Shown: in pieces, positions 22,669 through 35,730 of the stretch
Layout: every line of letters starts with the position of its first letter
Numbering within the stretch: the first letter of the stretch is position 1
Assembly: GCF_037975245.1 (NCBI RefSeq)
Contig: NC_092576.1
Coordinates: forward strand, 5,292,501-5,356,500
Direction of reading: 5' to 3'
Origin: Apostichopus japonicus
Taxonomy: Eukaryota > Echinodermata > Holothuroidea > Aspidochirotida > Stichopodidae
Length of the DNA: 64,000 bases
Translations under genes and position numbers: made by a program
Notes under the pieces: model-generated
What the model was told of the DNA's origin: nothing
Seen by the model: only the letters and a program-made list of their open reading frames with translations
The model's database searches: none

Positions 22669-25600
22669 TATGACATTGTGTTAACTCCAACGTGTACCAT
22701 TGAGGGGTGGGATGGGGGTCTTCCATTGCAATAATAGGGCATCTCTTACATATGACATCCCCCGTACACGTTTGGTTAAGCCTCTCTGAGATGCTCTTTA
22801 TGACCTCTCAACTCTCCTTGGTATAGAATTCTTGAAATGCATTCCGGCGATTCCTGTTCTACCATGTTTGAGGACTCATAGCCACAAACCTGGATAGCAC
22901 TAACATTCTAGTGCACTTTTTGTCGTTTTTCAATTAACTGTATTGGGAACGCAGTACTATATTTCATAGTTTCACTACAAATTAGAGCAGTTTGCGGTGT
23001 AGCTTTGGTGATAATAGTAACAATCAGACTTAAACCAAGTAAATGTAATGATGTTAGCCAAACGGACCCATAATATGTTTAGAGATCTTGGTGAAAGCGA
23101 CCTGTTATAATAACAACATTTTTCAAATTAGTTTCATCTGTTTAATTATTATGAACAAAATGTAAATACTCTACCTGTTTATGCTGATTTTTAAATTTTA
23201 AATTTTGATGTAAGAAGCTACTCGTTCTCAGCTTGTATTAGCAAGTCTCCTGTACTGCACTTGCGTATAAATTTAAGTTATTGACCCAGAATAAAATTAA
23301 ATACGATTGTAAGACTGTTACTCATAAATCGACCTTTTTCTTTCATTTTAATGCCTTGTGTAAGACAGATATTCTTTCGGAGGACCAAACACGATATACA
23401 CACGATGGGATAGTAAAGAGGTTGATGAAAGCATCTGAAGACGAGGTGAAAAACTTTTTAAAGGAATTTTCTGATTTAAATTACCTTACTTTCGATTCAG
23501 TGTGAATAAGCAATAATGAAATGATGTACTTAAGGTTCTTTTGTCAAACCATAACAGGTGGTGGAAGGATCTGAAAATATGAGACATTGAAAATAAAGGT
23601 GACCGATCCATAGATAGTTACATTCGTTATTTCATTCTATTTTGTTTAAATTTCACATTAGCCAAACTATCCACTAGGTTCATATATACATCTTACAAGT
23701 GAAAAAATTGTGAAATATGTTAACCGTTCAGTCTTGTCTTAAAAATGCATGATGTTTCGATCATTGAACAATATTTCAAACAGCGACGTCACTTATTTTT
23801 GACTTTCAGTGAGTTAAAATTCTTGTTTACTTTTCTTAATACTTGTTTCTGTTGAAGCAATGATATGTGAAATGTTAAAACAAAATTTCCTGCAACTAGT
23901 GTCCACTTCATTTAGAAATTTTCAAACTCTACAGAAGAACACTGCAAAGTGTATTAACACTTTGTAATATAGATACGATTTAACTGATTAATAATTAGGT
24001 AAAATAATGGACTTCGAAATCACACACGTGATGTTGAATAACTATCATGAAATATGTAAATTTGTTGCGTATTTGTGAAGAATAATTTGTAAACTTTAAA
24101 TGCTTCAAGTTACGGCGATTGAGATATGAATATAACATAAAAATATTTTTATAGTTACTGTATTAAATGAATGAAAACGTTTTTTGTTGTTACAGAGATG
24201 AAGCATTTTTGTTTGGCTGATATTCATCTCCATTGCCAATTAGCAGTTTGCTTTCCGACCCACATCATGTTAAGGACTTACCTATCTCAACTCAGACCTA
24301 TAGGCATTACTTAATTAAAAAGAATCATGAAGCAAAAAACACACATTAAGCATCGTCATATCAATATTATCAATATAAATTAACTAAGCTCATTTGAGAC
24401 AACTGTCATGTTTCAATTTTCGATTTTCATGTTAGGATTTATTTCACACGATATGACAGACACACCTATTATAGTTATATCAATTGTAAACTGTATTATT
24501 GTTAGCCAATCTTTGCAAAAACCTTGTGATCTATCCTAGTTAGTCAATGATCAAAATAACGTTGATAATGTTTTAAGGTTCCTCATTCATGTTTGCTCAA
24601 ACTTATTATGTAGTTAATTTCTTCAATAGGTTGACATTGAAATGGTTATACTGCGAGACAGCTTCATGTCAGTTGAAGATAACGGTGTAGCTATTAATCT
24701 TAGCTCTGGAGCAGTTTTACCTCCGATTAACACCTTGAAAAGTTTGTACTTTGAAAACGAAAAATGGCAACAATGGGACTTAACCAAATTGATAAGTATC
24801 CTACAATATGCGTGTCACAGAAGTCCACCGACTGAAATCAAGTAAGCGTTGTTATATTGAACAGTCGCCTATTATTCATATCGTCTGAGAAAGAATTACA
24901 TTTATTCAATTACCTATTTGTTGGAATAATTACTGTTAGAGTATAACTATATGTGAAGACATTTTAGCAATACGTCGAACCATCTCGTGCTTACATACAG
25001 TATGTACTGCTATAAGCGAATTGATTGATTTATCTACCAAACAAATAAGTTGATGTGCTCCTTCATTTGCGCAGGCAGCAGTAGACGTGAAATGGAACGA
25101 AAACGATAAAAAATAATTCAACCCGTATTTGCAGACTTAACAATAAGAGTATCATAATGCACACCTTTTAGTGTATCTAATGGCAAAAAAACTGACGAAT
25201 TAATACAATTTCTTCTCAAAGGATTGAGAGAATTCTGCTGCCGTTTGAATTTGAGAACAAGTTGAGCACATTACAGCAGAAACCATCAGGTAAGACTGCA
25301 GTTTAATAAATTAATCTAACAATAAATTAATCTTTACAATTAAATGTTGAGGACGTTAAATGAAGTTGTGTTAATCATTGCAACTACACGATTAAGAACA
25401 TCATTAAAGCAAGTATGTGTTGAGAACAGGACGCCAGTACTATAATTGAGGGGGTACTAAACGAATGTCAAGAAGACTGTTACTTGTGCTACAAATACAG
25501 ATCGCACAATTCATCTGTTGAATCGGGAATTACTAGGTTTATCAAGTATAGTCTTCAAAACGGATGTAAATGACAACACGGGCTAGTACTAAATGTTTTA

Positions 25601-26181
25601 CACCTTCAAGTTTTCATAGATACAAGACTAAAGAAAACACTTTTTACGGTCTCTTCCAGTTGTTTGGATTCCTGGTGTTGCAGCTGCAGGATTACAGCGT
25701 ATTAATTACGACACTGGACAGTGGGAGGTATGTCCTGGTAACATATGGTATATGAAGATATCATTTTAAATAGACTTATTTTAATATACCTTTTACATAG
25801 TAGAAGAACTAACGTAGTCAAATTCATCTGGGATACGTCTTAATAACACCCATCAAGTTCTTGCTAAGGTCTTCTTGCATACATATCAAGGGAAGTAAGG
25901 TGTACTTATCATGTTGTTATTTGTTTATTCACACAGAGTAAAACACAAGGTCCTCTAGAAAATTATATATATAATTGGCTTGTAAGTATACATAACTTAG
26001 TAAAATATATTTCAATCCAGTGCAAACAGGCATGTGAACAGTTGAAGTCAACAACACTTGGTTCCGTTCAACGACTCATATTTTTCAGGAGTGGCGCAAT
26101 TACGTTTTACTTCTGGGGAGGGGGAGGAGGAGGTGGTTGCGCCACGGCTTTTCAGAGGATATATTAGACAGAACAGCAATG

Positions 26182-26951
26182 ACCTGGATGTATCAGGATG
26201 ATGTTAAGAAGTAGAATCAATTGCCTATTTTTTCGTATTTATTAATGAAACGGCTTAAAATGTGTGTAGAATTTATTTAATAGTATATCAGTATATTATA
26301 ATTAGGCCAAGTCTTCTAAAGAAACCACGAATGTAGTGTTAGAATTACCTTATGCCAAGTCGATCAGTGTATTACACTGAATATTCATCTATATAGACAG
26401 GCAATGGTGTTTTGCAGCTGTATCATGAGTAGAAGGAACGAATAAAGGGTTCTGTTATTTGGGGAAAAGTTACATTGCCTTTACATTTCCACTTCCGGTC
26501 ACTGCATGTCTGGTATATTAGCTGGTATGCTTGCCTACAAATTATGCTAACTGTAGACTAAGTTAGAAATAAACAGAGGAATGGATATTTAAGAAACAGG
26601 ACAATGTTTGCATTTTTAAGACAATGAGCGATTAATTCCCATGATATTAATCGTATCACTATGGTGCAATTAAGCAGTAATTAGTTTATCATATTATGTT
26701 AAATTTGTATCTTTAACTTAGTGACAACATTAGCCTGTCGGTTGTTTCACATCTTGTCTTTCAGTTAAAGAAGTTTGAGGTATGTCTTTTTGTTTGCCAT
26801 ACTGTAATAACTCTCCACATTACCATGGTTTCCTATCTTATAGACATCTTCTCTACAATCAAAGCCAAGCTGGTGGTTTGAGATTTATTATGAATGATTT
26901 ATTACCTCTTGCAGAATTAATTATGAACAAACCCAAAGTATAGAGAACCCT
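26182..26951. mobile_element. Insertion within copy B exon 6 region, unclassified
   Basis: Copy A reads ACAGAACAGCAATATGAAGACATAACG without a break (5578-5604). In copy B the two halves of this text are about 770 bp apart. The inserted DNA is AT-rich with no terminal repeats that I can see and no coding signature. Replacement rather than simple insertion is possible. Confidence 0.5.
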
Positions 26952-28702
26952 TATAAACACATAACGTTTTAAGTTCTGTATTACACTTTTATGTGATTGT
27001 CGTTGGCAAACAGATACTCTCAAATTATCTTCTTTACAAGAAACAAACTGTAATAAAGGAAATAAATACACAGATAAAGGTCACTTCCAATTTAGTAGAA
27101 AATATTTCATTTCACGTTTTCTTTCCGTGTTAGTTTTGCATGTTCTGTTTATGTGCGTGATAATATTGAACTTCATGTCTAACACTTGTATTACAGAAAG
27201 AGAAGGCAAATGAAGAAGTGGTAAGTAAACTGGTAAATTTAGTATCCCATTATAAGTGGTAATTATGCCTGTACTTTTCGTCAGATTAATTTATCAAATT
27301 ATTCTACGAGCAGGCAAGGATTCTATAGATATTGTGGTAAACTTGGTAAAATATTAAAGAAAACATTGTACTTACGAGTAAAATGTAAGGATTTGTATGT
27401 GTTTATACAATTATGTGACCCATATTATTTGGGTAGGACAAAATATGGGTTTTTAGTGTATCATCAATGAATACACGCTTTCCGTTCTCCCGCATTTTCT
27501 TTCCCTAAAATATCATTAGTTTAGGACAACTATTTACCTTGATGACCCCAGAGACGGCAGGGCCTGGTGAGGTTGTCTGGTCGTGGGCTTAATTCTCCAC
27601 CCCACTTTTTGGTCTGTAGTAAAACCTGTATTTGACAAACCAAAACATAGAGCGCAAATAATATTCATAAACTAAAAACAACTCGATGTTTTGAGATTAA
27701 ATGACGTCAGTTTGAGGAAATGGTTGGAAGTTTGAGGTATAGTAGTCGAAGGTTAGAGAATATAGAAATATAGAAAAAAAAAAGAAAAAAAAAGTTGAAA
27801 TTGTTAAATAACATCATTTCTTATTCTATGGGACGAAATCAAGCAAAGAGGTAACAAAGGTCGAAACGATCGACATTTTATGATAAGAAACATAAATTTA
27901 GGTATTACAACTTAGAGACGAAAGTGGAATTTATATAAACAAAAGCGAGGTTAAGCGGGTGAACAGTCAAAATTTCGAGATAAAATGTTGAAGTTTACCA
28001 TCTGCAGTGGCCCAACGAAGCATAAAAAGTAGAGATACCCAAAGTGACCACCGGTTGTTATTCTCCCTTCCCATTCCACTCCCCATCCTTATGATAGCTC
28101 CCTACGTACCTCACTGCCCGTTGCTGTTGAGTTTGCCTTAGACGTCACAGAGGACAAAGTTCGAAAAATCTTAGTCAAATTCCCCCATTTTAAGATGGGA
28201 TCCACCGTTCTTGGACTGCCGTGTAAGAGGAAGTAAATATGTTATGCATTTTAACTGGCAATTGGCTATGTGTCACATGTTCCCATGAACATCACCTGTA
28301 CTAATTGCAAAACAAATTAATGTGTTACCACAAGGGACTTCAACAATGGACATTAAGAAAATATGAACGTACACTCCCGTGTAGGGAGGAGGAGCCGACT
28401 GGGGGACCAAGAGTAAACATGATTGGGGATGCCCTCACCAACATGTCATGTCCTCCCCGCACCTTGGTTCCGCTACTACGGTCATGACTTAAAGGTGGGA
28501 TCGCTCGTAATTTCCTCGTAAATTCTGTCCTTCACACCACCCGATTCAAAAATAATATCAATACTACCCTCTATCGGTTCATCCTGTTGTCTCGTAATTT
28601 CTCACCAATCCCGTATTTACGGCTAGTAAGCAATAAACGGGTTCGGTTACTTGAACGGTGGCCTTGGCGAAATTCCTGCATAGTTTCTTGTCTGTGGCAG
28701 TA

Positions 28703-28909
28703 CAGGGAGTTGTTATGGAACAACTCCCTGGTCAGTAGTGTGCGGTATTACGCCGCGTTTTCGTGTGTATTGTGTGATACAAAACTCTGTGCTTTGTTTT
28801 ACGTTCAGAACTTTTTCACAACTAATGGGCTGTACAGTATAAGTTACGGTCGAGCTTTGCATCAGGCGTAATAGTTTGACCAGGGAGCTGCTACTCTAGC
28901 AGTTCCCTG
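28703..28909. mobile_element. Short element with a hairpin at each end
   Basis: The left hairpin is CAGGGAGTTGTT, ATGG, AACAACTCCCTG (perfect). The right hairpin is CAGGGAGCTGCT, ACTCT, AGCAGTTCCCTG (one mismatch). The arms also extend as GGTCA and TGACC facing inward. The 207-bp unit looks like a small foldback-type or MITE-like element. No clear target duplication is visible. Confidence 0.55.
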
Positions 28910-31492
28910 CTTTTACTCTTTTAGGCCTACATGGTGAGCAGTCGAAGTCAAGAAACAGCTCAAGAAACTAATAGTTATGAGCTTTATGTCTGATTCACGC
29001 TGACTGGTGTCACAAAAAGACAAACGCGAATGAGTGAAAAAAAATGACTGAAGTGATTACAAACTATTGGGTATCAAACGTAAAGTCAAGTCCGTCATGT
29101 GTAAACAATTGGTATTTCAGCCACTTTAGGTATTAATTATACATAGACAGAGTCACAGCTTACATTGTATTTTAGATATAAATTTTAGTTATATATCAGG
29201 AGGGAAAGTCAAAGCATTTTATGTCATATACCATATATAGATAAATATGTATATTTAATTATTTTTGAACTCCTGGCAACGGGCCCTTTAGGCGATCACA
29301 GAGCACTTGCCCTAGCTACACCCTGTCCTCCTAACCGGTGCACGTAAACCCTGTCCTTGCACCCCTTTGACCCGAATTAAAAAATAACGAAACTTGAACG
29401 GAAAAGGGAAGGAAAATACGTTGCCATAAGGGGCGGCTCCACCCTCTTTAGAAAGGATTGGCAAAAAGGGAATAAGTACATGAACAATAAACTAATAGTT
29501 ATTTCCATTGAAAAGTGTCTCGATGAGCATCGGCCGTCAAAGCAAAACACTTTTTTTTCTAAATCACGTCAGTGTATTGCTTTCCAGCGTACTGTACTCC
29601 CAGAATTGACTATCCTGCTTCTTGTTCCGAACGGCTCCCAACGAAATGCCAGAAAGTCGGCAACGGGGTTGGGGTGGGTTACCCAGCTCCACCATGGGGC
29701 ACCTCATCACGACTGACTCGAATTACAACTCGAAACTTTAACTGAAACTGGATTGAATTAAAAAATATATATACTAGCTGTCTGCATGGATCATACTTAT
29801 CTATAATATTGTGTGACCATATAGGCGTACGGGCTCTATATGTCAACCAGGAGAGATTGGGGGAAGCTTTTTTTCTTGCCACAGAAAATTAAACATTGCC
29901 CAGAAGTTCCTAGCACGATTAATTCATTTCAAACTTCGACGGCAATGAAGGACAAAGAGAACCATATAGGCCTATGCCTGACTATAAGATCATTGAACCA
30001 TCACGAACAACTCTGAATAATCTTCCATTTGCGGATTCATTACACTGGGAATAAGGGGTGGGGGTGAGGCTTTCCATTTGATCCGCAAGTATATTGAACG
30101 GTCACCACAACAAGGGTGTATAGCTTGGGACTAGCACGGGGAGACTTGTCAACCTTGTGAACTTTTTTTGGGGGTGAGATGCGGGGGGGGGGGGGGCGGT
30201 GAGTCGGCAAACTAAAACATACAGGGTAAACTGAGGGGAGGAAAGAGGTCAAAAAAAGAAAGAGTGAAAGACAGATGAAGGGATGGAGGAAGAAAGTAAA
30301 GAAAATGTGGAGATGGAGGCTATGGGTAGAGATAGATATGATATGAAAGTACAGAGAAAAAAAAAACAAGAGCAGAAAAATTGAGATCACTGGGATACTG
30401 TCAAATACACAAGAATATACAATCTAAATACTGGAATTAAATAATGCACAACATAAATACGGCTTTATGACATCAACAAATCAAAGGGGAAGGATATAAT
30501 GTTTCAAGGATGCTGGAAAATAAGACACAACAGAAGATGATTATGGTTTCTGATCTATTAGGCTTCTTCTCTCTACTGCTACCAGGATGTAAGAGACCAC
30601 AGGGACTCGCACAACTCTTTAAGTTGTGATGACCTCTGACCCTTACTATGCCTAACTGTTATCTTGCCAGGAAATAAATACACCAGTGCATGAGAGGAGG
30701 TGAGAGACAGGACTGATTGATCGTGTCGATAGGGGTACATGTGATTCAAGAAGATAGATGTAAACATTAGCATCGTTTGGACACTTCAAATGGGACCCCC
30801 TCCCCACCCCCCACACCCTCCCCCACGCTCAAATCATATCCCCTCCTGGCAACGGAAATGAACACCAGTATAAATAAACCGATACAGATATTTATACACT
30901 CTGTGCGTGTAGGCCTATATACAATAATATAAAGCTGGCCATTCTCTGATTGTTACTTCTTGATTGAATTTCCCCAACCTTGACTTAGAGGGTGGCCAAG
31001 CTCCTGATTCACAGTTATAGCTACTATCGAACGAAATGGACGAAAGCAATTTATCTCAATCTGGTGATGCAGATGTATCAATAGCTGCTAATCCAACGTT
31101 TGTGAATGTCGCACAACCTGTCAACAAATGTCTGGGAAAAGTGCTTGTCCCTGCCATACGTATGATCTCTTTTGTTCAGGATCATGTAAATGTGGCAATG
31201 TGTATTCGTATAGTCTGAGGTTTCTCTCCCATGCTGCTCCATATCTAATCCTACTGGTGACATTGGACAGAACATTGGCAGATGGCTTCTTGAGAGGTGT
31301 TGAAGTAACTGGATCAGGTGTATCTGTAGAGATTACATAAAACAAGAGTTACTAGATTGCAAGTATCCTGCTATAGCTTCTATGGCTGTGACTAAAAATA
31401 TACCTTTTGTTTAGAACTTATCACACTTATGCAGCACTGGAAACTGATATTTCAATTTAAATGGTGTCATTGAGTTTAGAGGGCATTGAAGT
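28910..31492. other. Interior of the TTAA element, no gene seen
   Basis: AT-rich sequence with a long G run near 30182 and purine-rich text at 30240-30380. Open frames are short and either low-complexity or without splice context, for example the 60-codon frame at 31036. Confidence 0.6.
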
Positions 31493-31742
31493 TACAAGTA
31501 TGTTGGTGAAACCAAGACCACCCTCAAGAAGCAGTTCTAGTCACAAGTCAATACCATGAAAATGGAGACTCCAGTAGGGGAACACTTTCAGCTGCCCAAT
31601 CATACCATTAAAGACATGTCCCAACAGGTAACTAAATTCGTATTTAACCATCTCAGACACAGTACACCACAGCAGAGATAGAGAGAGCGGACGGAATGCC
31701 CTAGCACCATTCAACTGAATGGGCTCAATATACAGGGACATG
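31493..31742 (+). pseudogene. Penelope-like retroelement GIY-YIG endonuclease relic
   Basis: Conceptual translation gives YKYVGETKTTLKK, then TPVGEHFQLPNHTIKDM and an R-E-W-rich tail ending near a GSIYRD-like string. This is the order of motifs in the GIY-YIG nuclease domain at the C-terminus of Penelope-like elements (YVGET...K..., then HF.LP.H...DM). In-frame stops after KKQF, after PQQR and after APFN show it is dead. The reverse transcriptase part was not found upstream. Confidence 0.65.
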
Positions 31743-33981
31743 ACTAACTTTATCCTGCTCCATCTCTGTATTCTGCTATAGTTTATTCACCCTCTCTCCT
31801 TACTTAATCCTCGCTTTGTACGCAGTTTAGCACAGTTTATCTAAATACCTCTGCTTTCACTGACTCCTTTTGTTCAATACACCATTAACTTCTTTCTTTG
31901 TGTTCACCATGTCCTCTCTGTTCCAGGCTCTATTGTGTCTCTTGAATTTACTGTTACTAGTCAGTTTGCCTCTAAAGAAGATCCTGATAATATCAGGCCC
32001 ACTTACTTTTATAAATTTTCATACACATGTATGCTTTTTAGTGGATGAGCAATATGCTACCATTTTTTTCTTTTCTTTTGGAATTTAATGAGAATGAAAT
32101 TGTATTATTTTTCTGATCACATCAGATCAGATAAGATTAGCACTGCTCTTCCAGTCTGTAATTCATGCAAGGATAAACATATAAATTTACCTTCTCCTTT
32201 CTGAGTGTCAACTGATCTTTCTGTGGTGACAGCTGCTGAGAATGCCTCTGTTTGACTTTCAACATCTTTCCGGAAAAGATGCATTTGAAACCTATACAAT
32301 GAAACAAAAAAAATTGTCCGTAAATCATATAACTGAAACAGTAATTTTACTGTACACCCCAAGCTTAATTGTATGCGTAATGAATCTGGTAATGACTAAA
32401 TCATTACAAACATACATGTTTTTATCTGACCTACCCAAGGAAAAGTATGAAAGAGAAAAGTAACAAACAAACACTTAGGCAGATTTCAATAATAACATAT
32501 TGTTAACCCACATTGATTTTAACCCAGATAAGGATGAGATATTCTTTCATACTCTTCTTCAACATATCCATAAACCGCGGTACCTTTCAAGAATTGTAAG
32601 GATAATTTTGTGTGCCCAACTGCTTGCCCAACAACTTGAGCTCACATGTCAATGTAAAATTTACTATGTAAACTTCCTGTCTTAGTGAACTGATTGGTTT
32701 CATATCGCTAAAAGATGTCCAGTCTTTTGATCAAAGTTTGATGTACACTCATTTTTTACCTACTGTGTAAGCTTCCTGTTTATGTGAGCAGTTGGTTTCA
32801 TGAATGAGAATTGAGATGCTAGCTTACTCCATGACATAAGCCCACCTTTGTGAAAAATTCCTGTTTACATGAATAGCTTGATTTCAGACTACCATTAATT
32901 TAACGCTAGATTACTCTCCACAAGAGATAGTTTCGGCCACCAAATTTAATAGATATTATAATTTTTGAACACTAAACATCAGATCATTCACAAGAAGCTG
33001 AACAAAAACAAGCATAGTACTGACTATATATAAAAAAATATGATAACTTAGCACAGCATCATAAAGTATGAGCATCAAGCCTACACAAAAAAAAAACTGG
33101 TACTTTCTTACCTCCAGGCATGGCTATATAAAGGTTTATATAGGTATAGCTATATGTACTATGGTCCCTCAATTTGTGAGGCTAATTTACCTAATTTCTT
33201 GCATAGCAGTTGGGTTCCTTCAAAAATCCCAAACACAGAAATGTACACATGATTGCTGGAATATGGACAGACAGTCAGTAGATAACAGTATAACACCCTG
33301 TTGCCCAAATGAACCATTAAAACTTGATTGCATATATGCTGGCTGTGGCTGACCTTAGAAAAACCTAAGGTCTAGTTGCATACGCAGCGGTGTGAAAACA
33401 TGTGAATCAGTTAGGAGTGATTCTAAATTATTTATGTAGATGCATTATTTTTATAGGAAAAATTGCAGGTCCATGTGGTTGTACTTGTACAGCACAGTAG
33501 GCCTTCCTCACTGGTGTATATTACAAAATTAGGGAATACAGTTACTATGAACACTAAATTCAGATACTTATTACTAATACTATAGGTTATGTTATATGCC
33601 TAGTTAATTATGACTGGGCATAGGTGAGGCTTTTCTTCAAATGCTCATTCACAAGAATTATTCTTCAAACAAGGACAGCTGATAACAATTTAGAACCTGG
33701 AGGGGGTGGGGATGAACAGATCACCTAGGCCTAGTGGTTAGAAAATATATTTCCATCAATTTGTTGAGGCAAAAACAGTTTACTTTTTGGTGATGAGAAG
33801 GCCCAGCTTTCCATGGCATAAATATGAGGAGTGAAACTAAAGACCCCCCGTCCCTGTCAGTCTTCTTTAGGAAGGATATTTTAATTTTTAACTGTATACA
33901 GTAAAAAGTGGCTATTCTTACGACTAGTCGTAAGAATAATTTCCGATACGCATGGGCAGTTGCTATTTTTATGATTAGGAG

Positions 33982-34978
33982 CACTGGCGGATCCAAGGGG
34001 GCCATGCCCCCCCCCCCTCCCCAAAGGTGAGCTAAAAAGTGTTTCCGAACATCCGCTAAATCATATGATTGGAAATTAAAAAAATCGAGAGGAATAGCAG
34101 TGGTAGACTAGTCTAAACCATTTCGTATTCTGGTTTAAAATTAAATGCAGAGCTCCCAACTGACCCGCAATTCGCGGGAATTAGACCCGCATTCTAACAC
34201 CTAACCCGCTGACCCGCACAAGCGTCCGAAAAAACCGCATTGTAATTGTCAAGTATACATAAAATAATTTGCATCAAATTTTGACTTAGCAACCATCATT
34301 TCTTTAGCATTTAGCATAATAGAGTATAAAACCTCCTTTACAGCATCATTTGAACTTGAAATTAGTCTATATTTCTTTTCATTGGGGCGAGCAGCGAACA
34401 TTTTCATGCAACGGGAAAGAATGAATTATCACCTACTATTCAATTTATTGATGTTACACACAAAAAAATGCATATTTCTCAGAAAATTTTGGGTGACAAA
34501 AGCCTTTCTAAGTGCCACCATTTTACATGTAGGCATCACCAGGATTCCAAAAAATTCAAAAGGGGGGGGACACCCCCTCCCATTATACCCCTCCCCAGGA
34601 CGGCAATTCGTGGCATGGACCAGCATTTGCCTTCTCAAGAGTTGGGAGCTATGTAAATGTATGAGCATGAGGATTTACAGTTTAACACCAGTTTGCAGTT
34701 ACAGGCTGGTTGTAAGAAATTTATAACCTATGAGAAATAAAATTTCTTGAGAAAGATGATCGGAACTTTGTTTTATAAATATTTTAGAAAATTACACCTG
34801 GGAAACATTTTTTTTAGAAGTAAATTAACATCACAATTGTACAATTTTGTGGCACCAAATTGCATCTGAGGGCATTCAGCAATAGAAAATTTTCCAAAGG
34901 GGAGGGGGGCACCCCTCCCCCATATCACTCTAATGCCACCTTGGCCCCTCCCAAACAAAGGCCCTGGATCCACCAGTG
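33982..34978. mobile_element. hAT-like non-autonomous element
   Basis: The ends are CACTGGCGGATCCA and, inverted, CACTGGTGGATCCA. An 8-bp duplication ATTAGGAG lies at 33974-33981 and 34979-34986. An 8-bp target duplication with short CA-starting inverted ends is the hAT signature. Poly-C/G tracts follow each end. No transposase ORF is present. It is nested in the 33904-35175 element. Confidence 0.75.
34148..34653. mobile_element. Innermost short inverted-repeat element
   Basis: The ends CAGAGCTCCCAACT and, inverted, CATAGCTCCCAACT differ at one base. A 6-bp TAAATG occurs on both sides, a weak target duplication. Just inside the left end is GACCCGCAATTCGCGGG. The 506-bp unit interrupts the hAT-like element. 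Confidence 0.55.
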
Positions 34979-35730
34979 ATTAGGAGTACTAATTTTACAA
35001 CGAGGAGTAACAATAACTTCCGGTTAGGGTTAGGATTGAGGTTTAGGGTTATGTTTAGGGTTACCCCTACTACATGCGCAGTTGCTTTATTTACTTTACA
35101 GCACATGAATTTGCCTTTGTCGTAAGAATAGTTTATAAATAATTGTTACCACTAGTCGTAAGAATAGCCACGGCCTATACAGTATCCTCATGACAAGCAT
35201 TCACAAACAGTGATGATGACTCAGTAATACAACTTACTGCTATTTTGTGCTAGGATAAGTATGATAAGGTTAGCATACGCTAGGTCCATTGGAAAAATAA
35301 TGAATGATAGGCCTAGTTACAAAGCCTAGGCTCATCAAATCATGTAGGCCTATGTTACAAATACAATAGCATAGACACTGCGAAGTTCGAACACCTAAGC
35401 CTTAAAATACCCCAAAAATTATCTTCATTTTATTGACAGATATGTACGTACATACTTGCGCACGGGTCATTTTGGAGAGGAAATAACTGTAGCTTCCTAG
35501 TTTTTAGTGATATTGGCTCTCGCTTGCAGGTTATCATGGTGAAATCGTGTATTTCTTAGGGTTGTCCGAACTTTGCAGTTTTCTGTACTTCGCAATACTG
35601 ACAGTTACCTAAGACAATACCCTGTACTACTACTATGTACTAGTATTACCCTATACAGTTTTAGCCTAGCTTAGCAAATCATTACCTTTTTGTGTGATCC
35701 TGAAGCAAATGTTCTGCGAAATCTGCGTTG

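Larger units (their letters stand above)
33904..35175. mobile_element. Terminal-inverted-repeat element with 9-bp target duplication
   Basis: The flanks carry TATACAGTA at 33895-33903 and 35176-35184. The inverted ends share GTGGCTATTCTTACGACTAG. The left end also contains a 22-bp perfect palindrome centred on ACTAGT. A 9-bp target duplication is common in Mutator-like elements, but without a transposase the class is open. It lies inside the TTAA element and is itself interrupted. Confidence 0.65.

Noticed and set aside
26089-26220. Copy B sixth exon as an intact coding exon ending at its stop
   Set aside because: The frame differs from copy A after the G-rich run, and the homologous 3' half lies 770 bp away, so the stop reflects disruption rather than a designed end.
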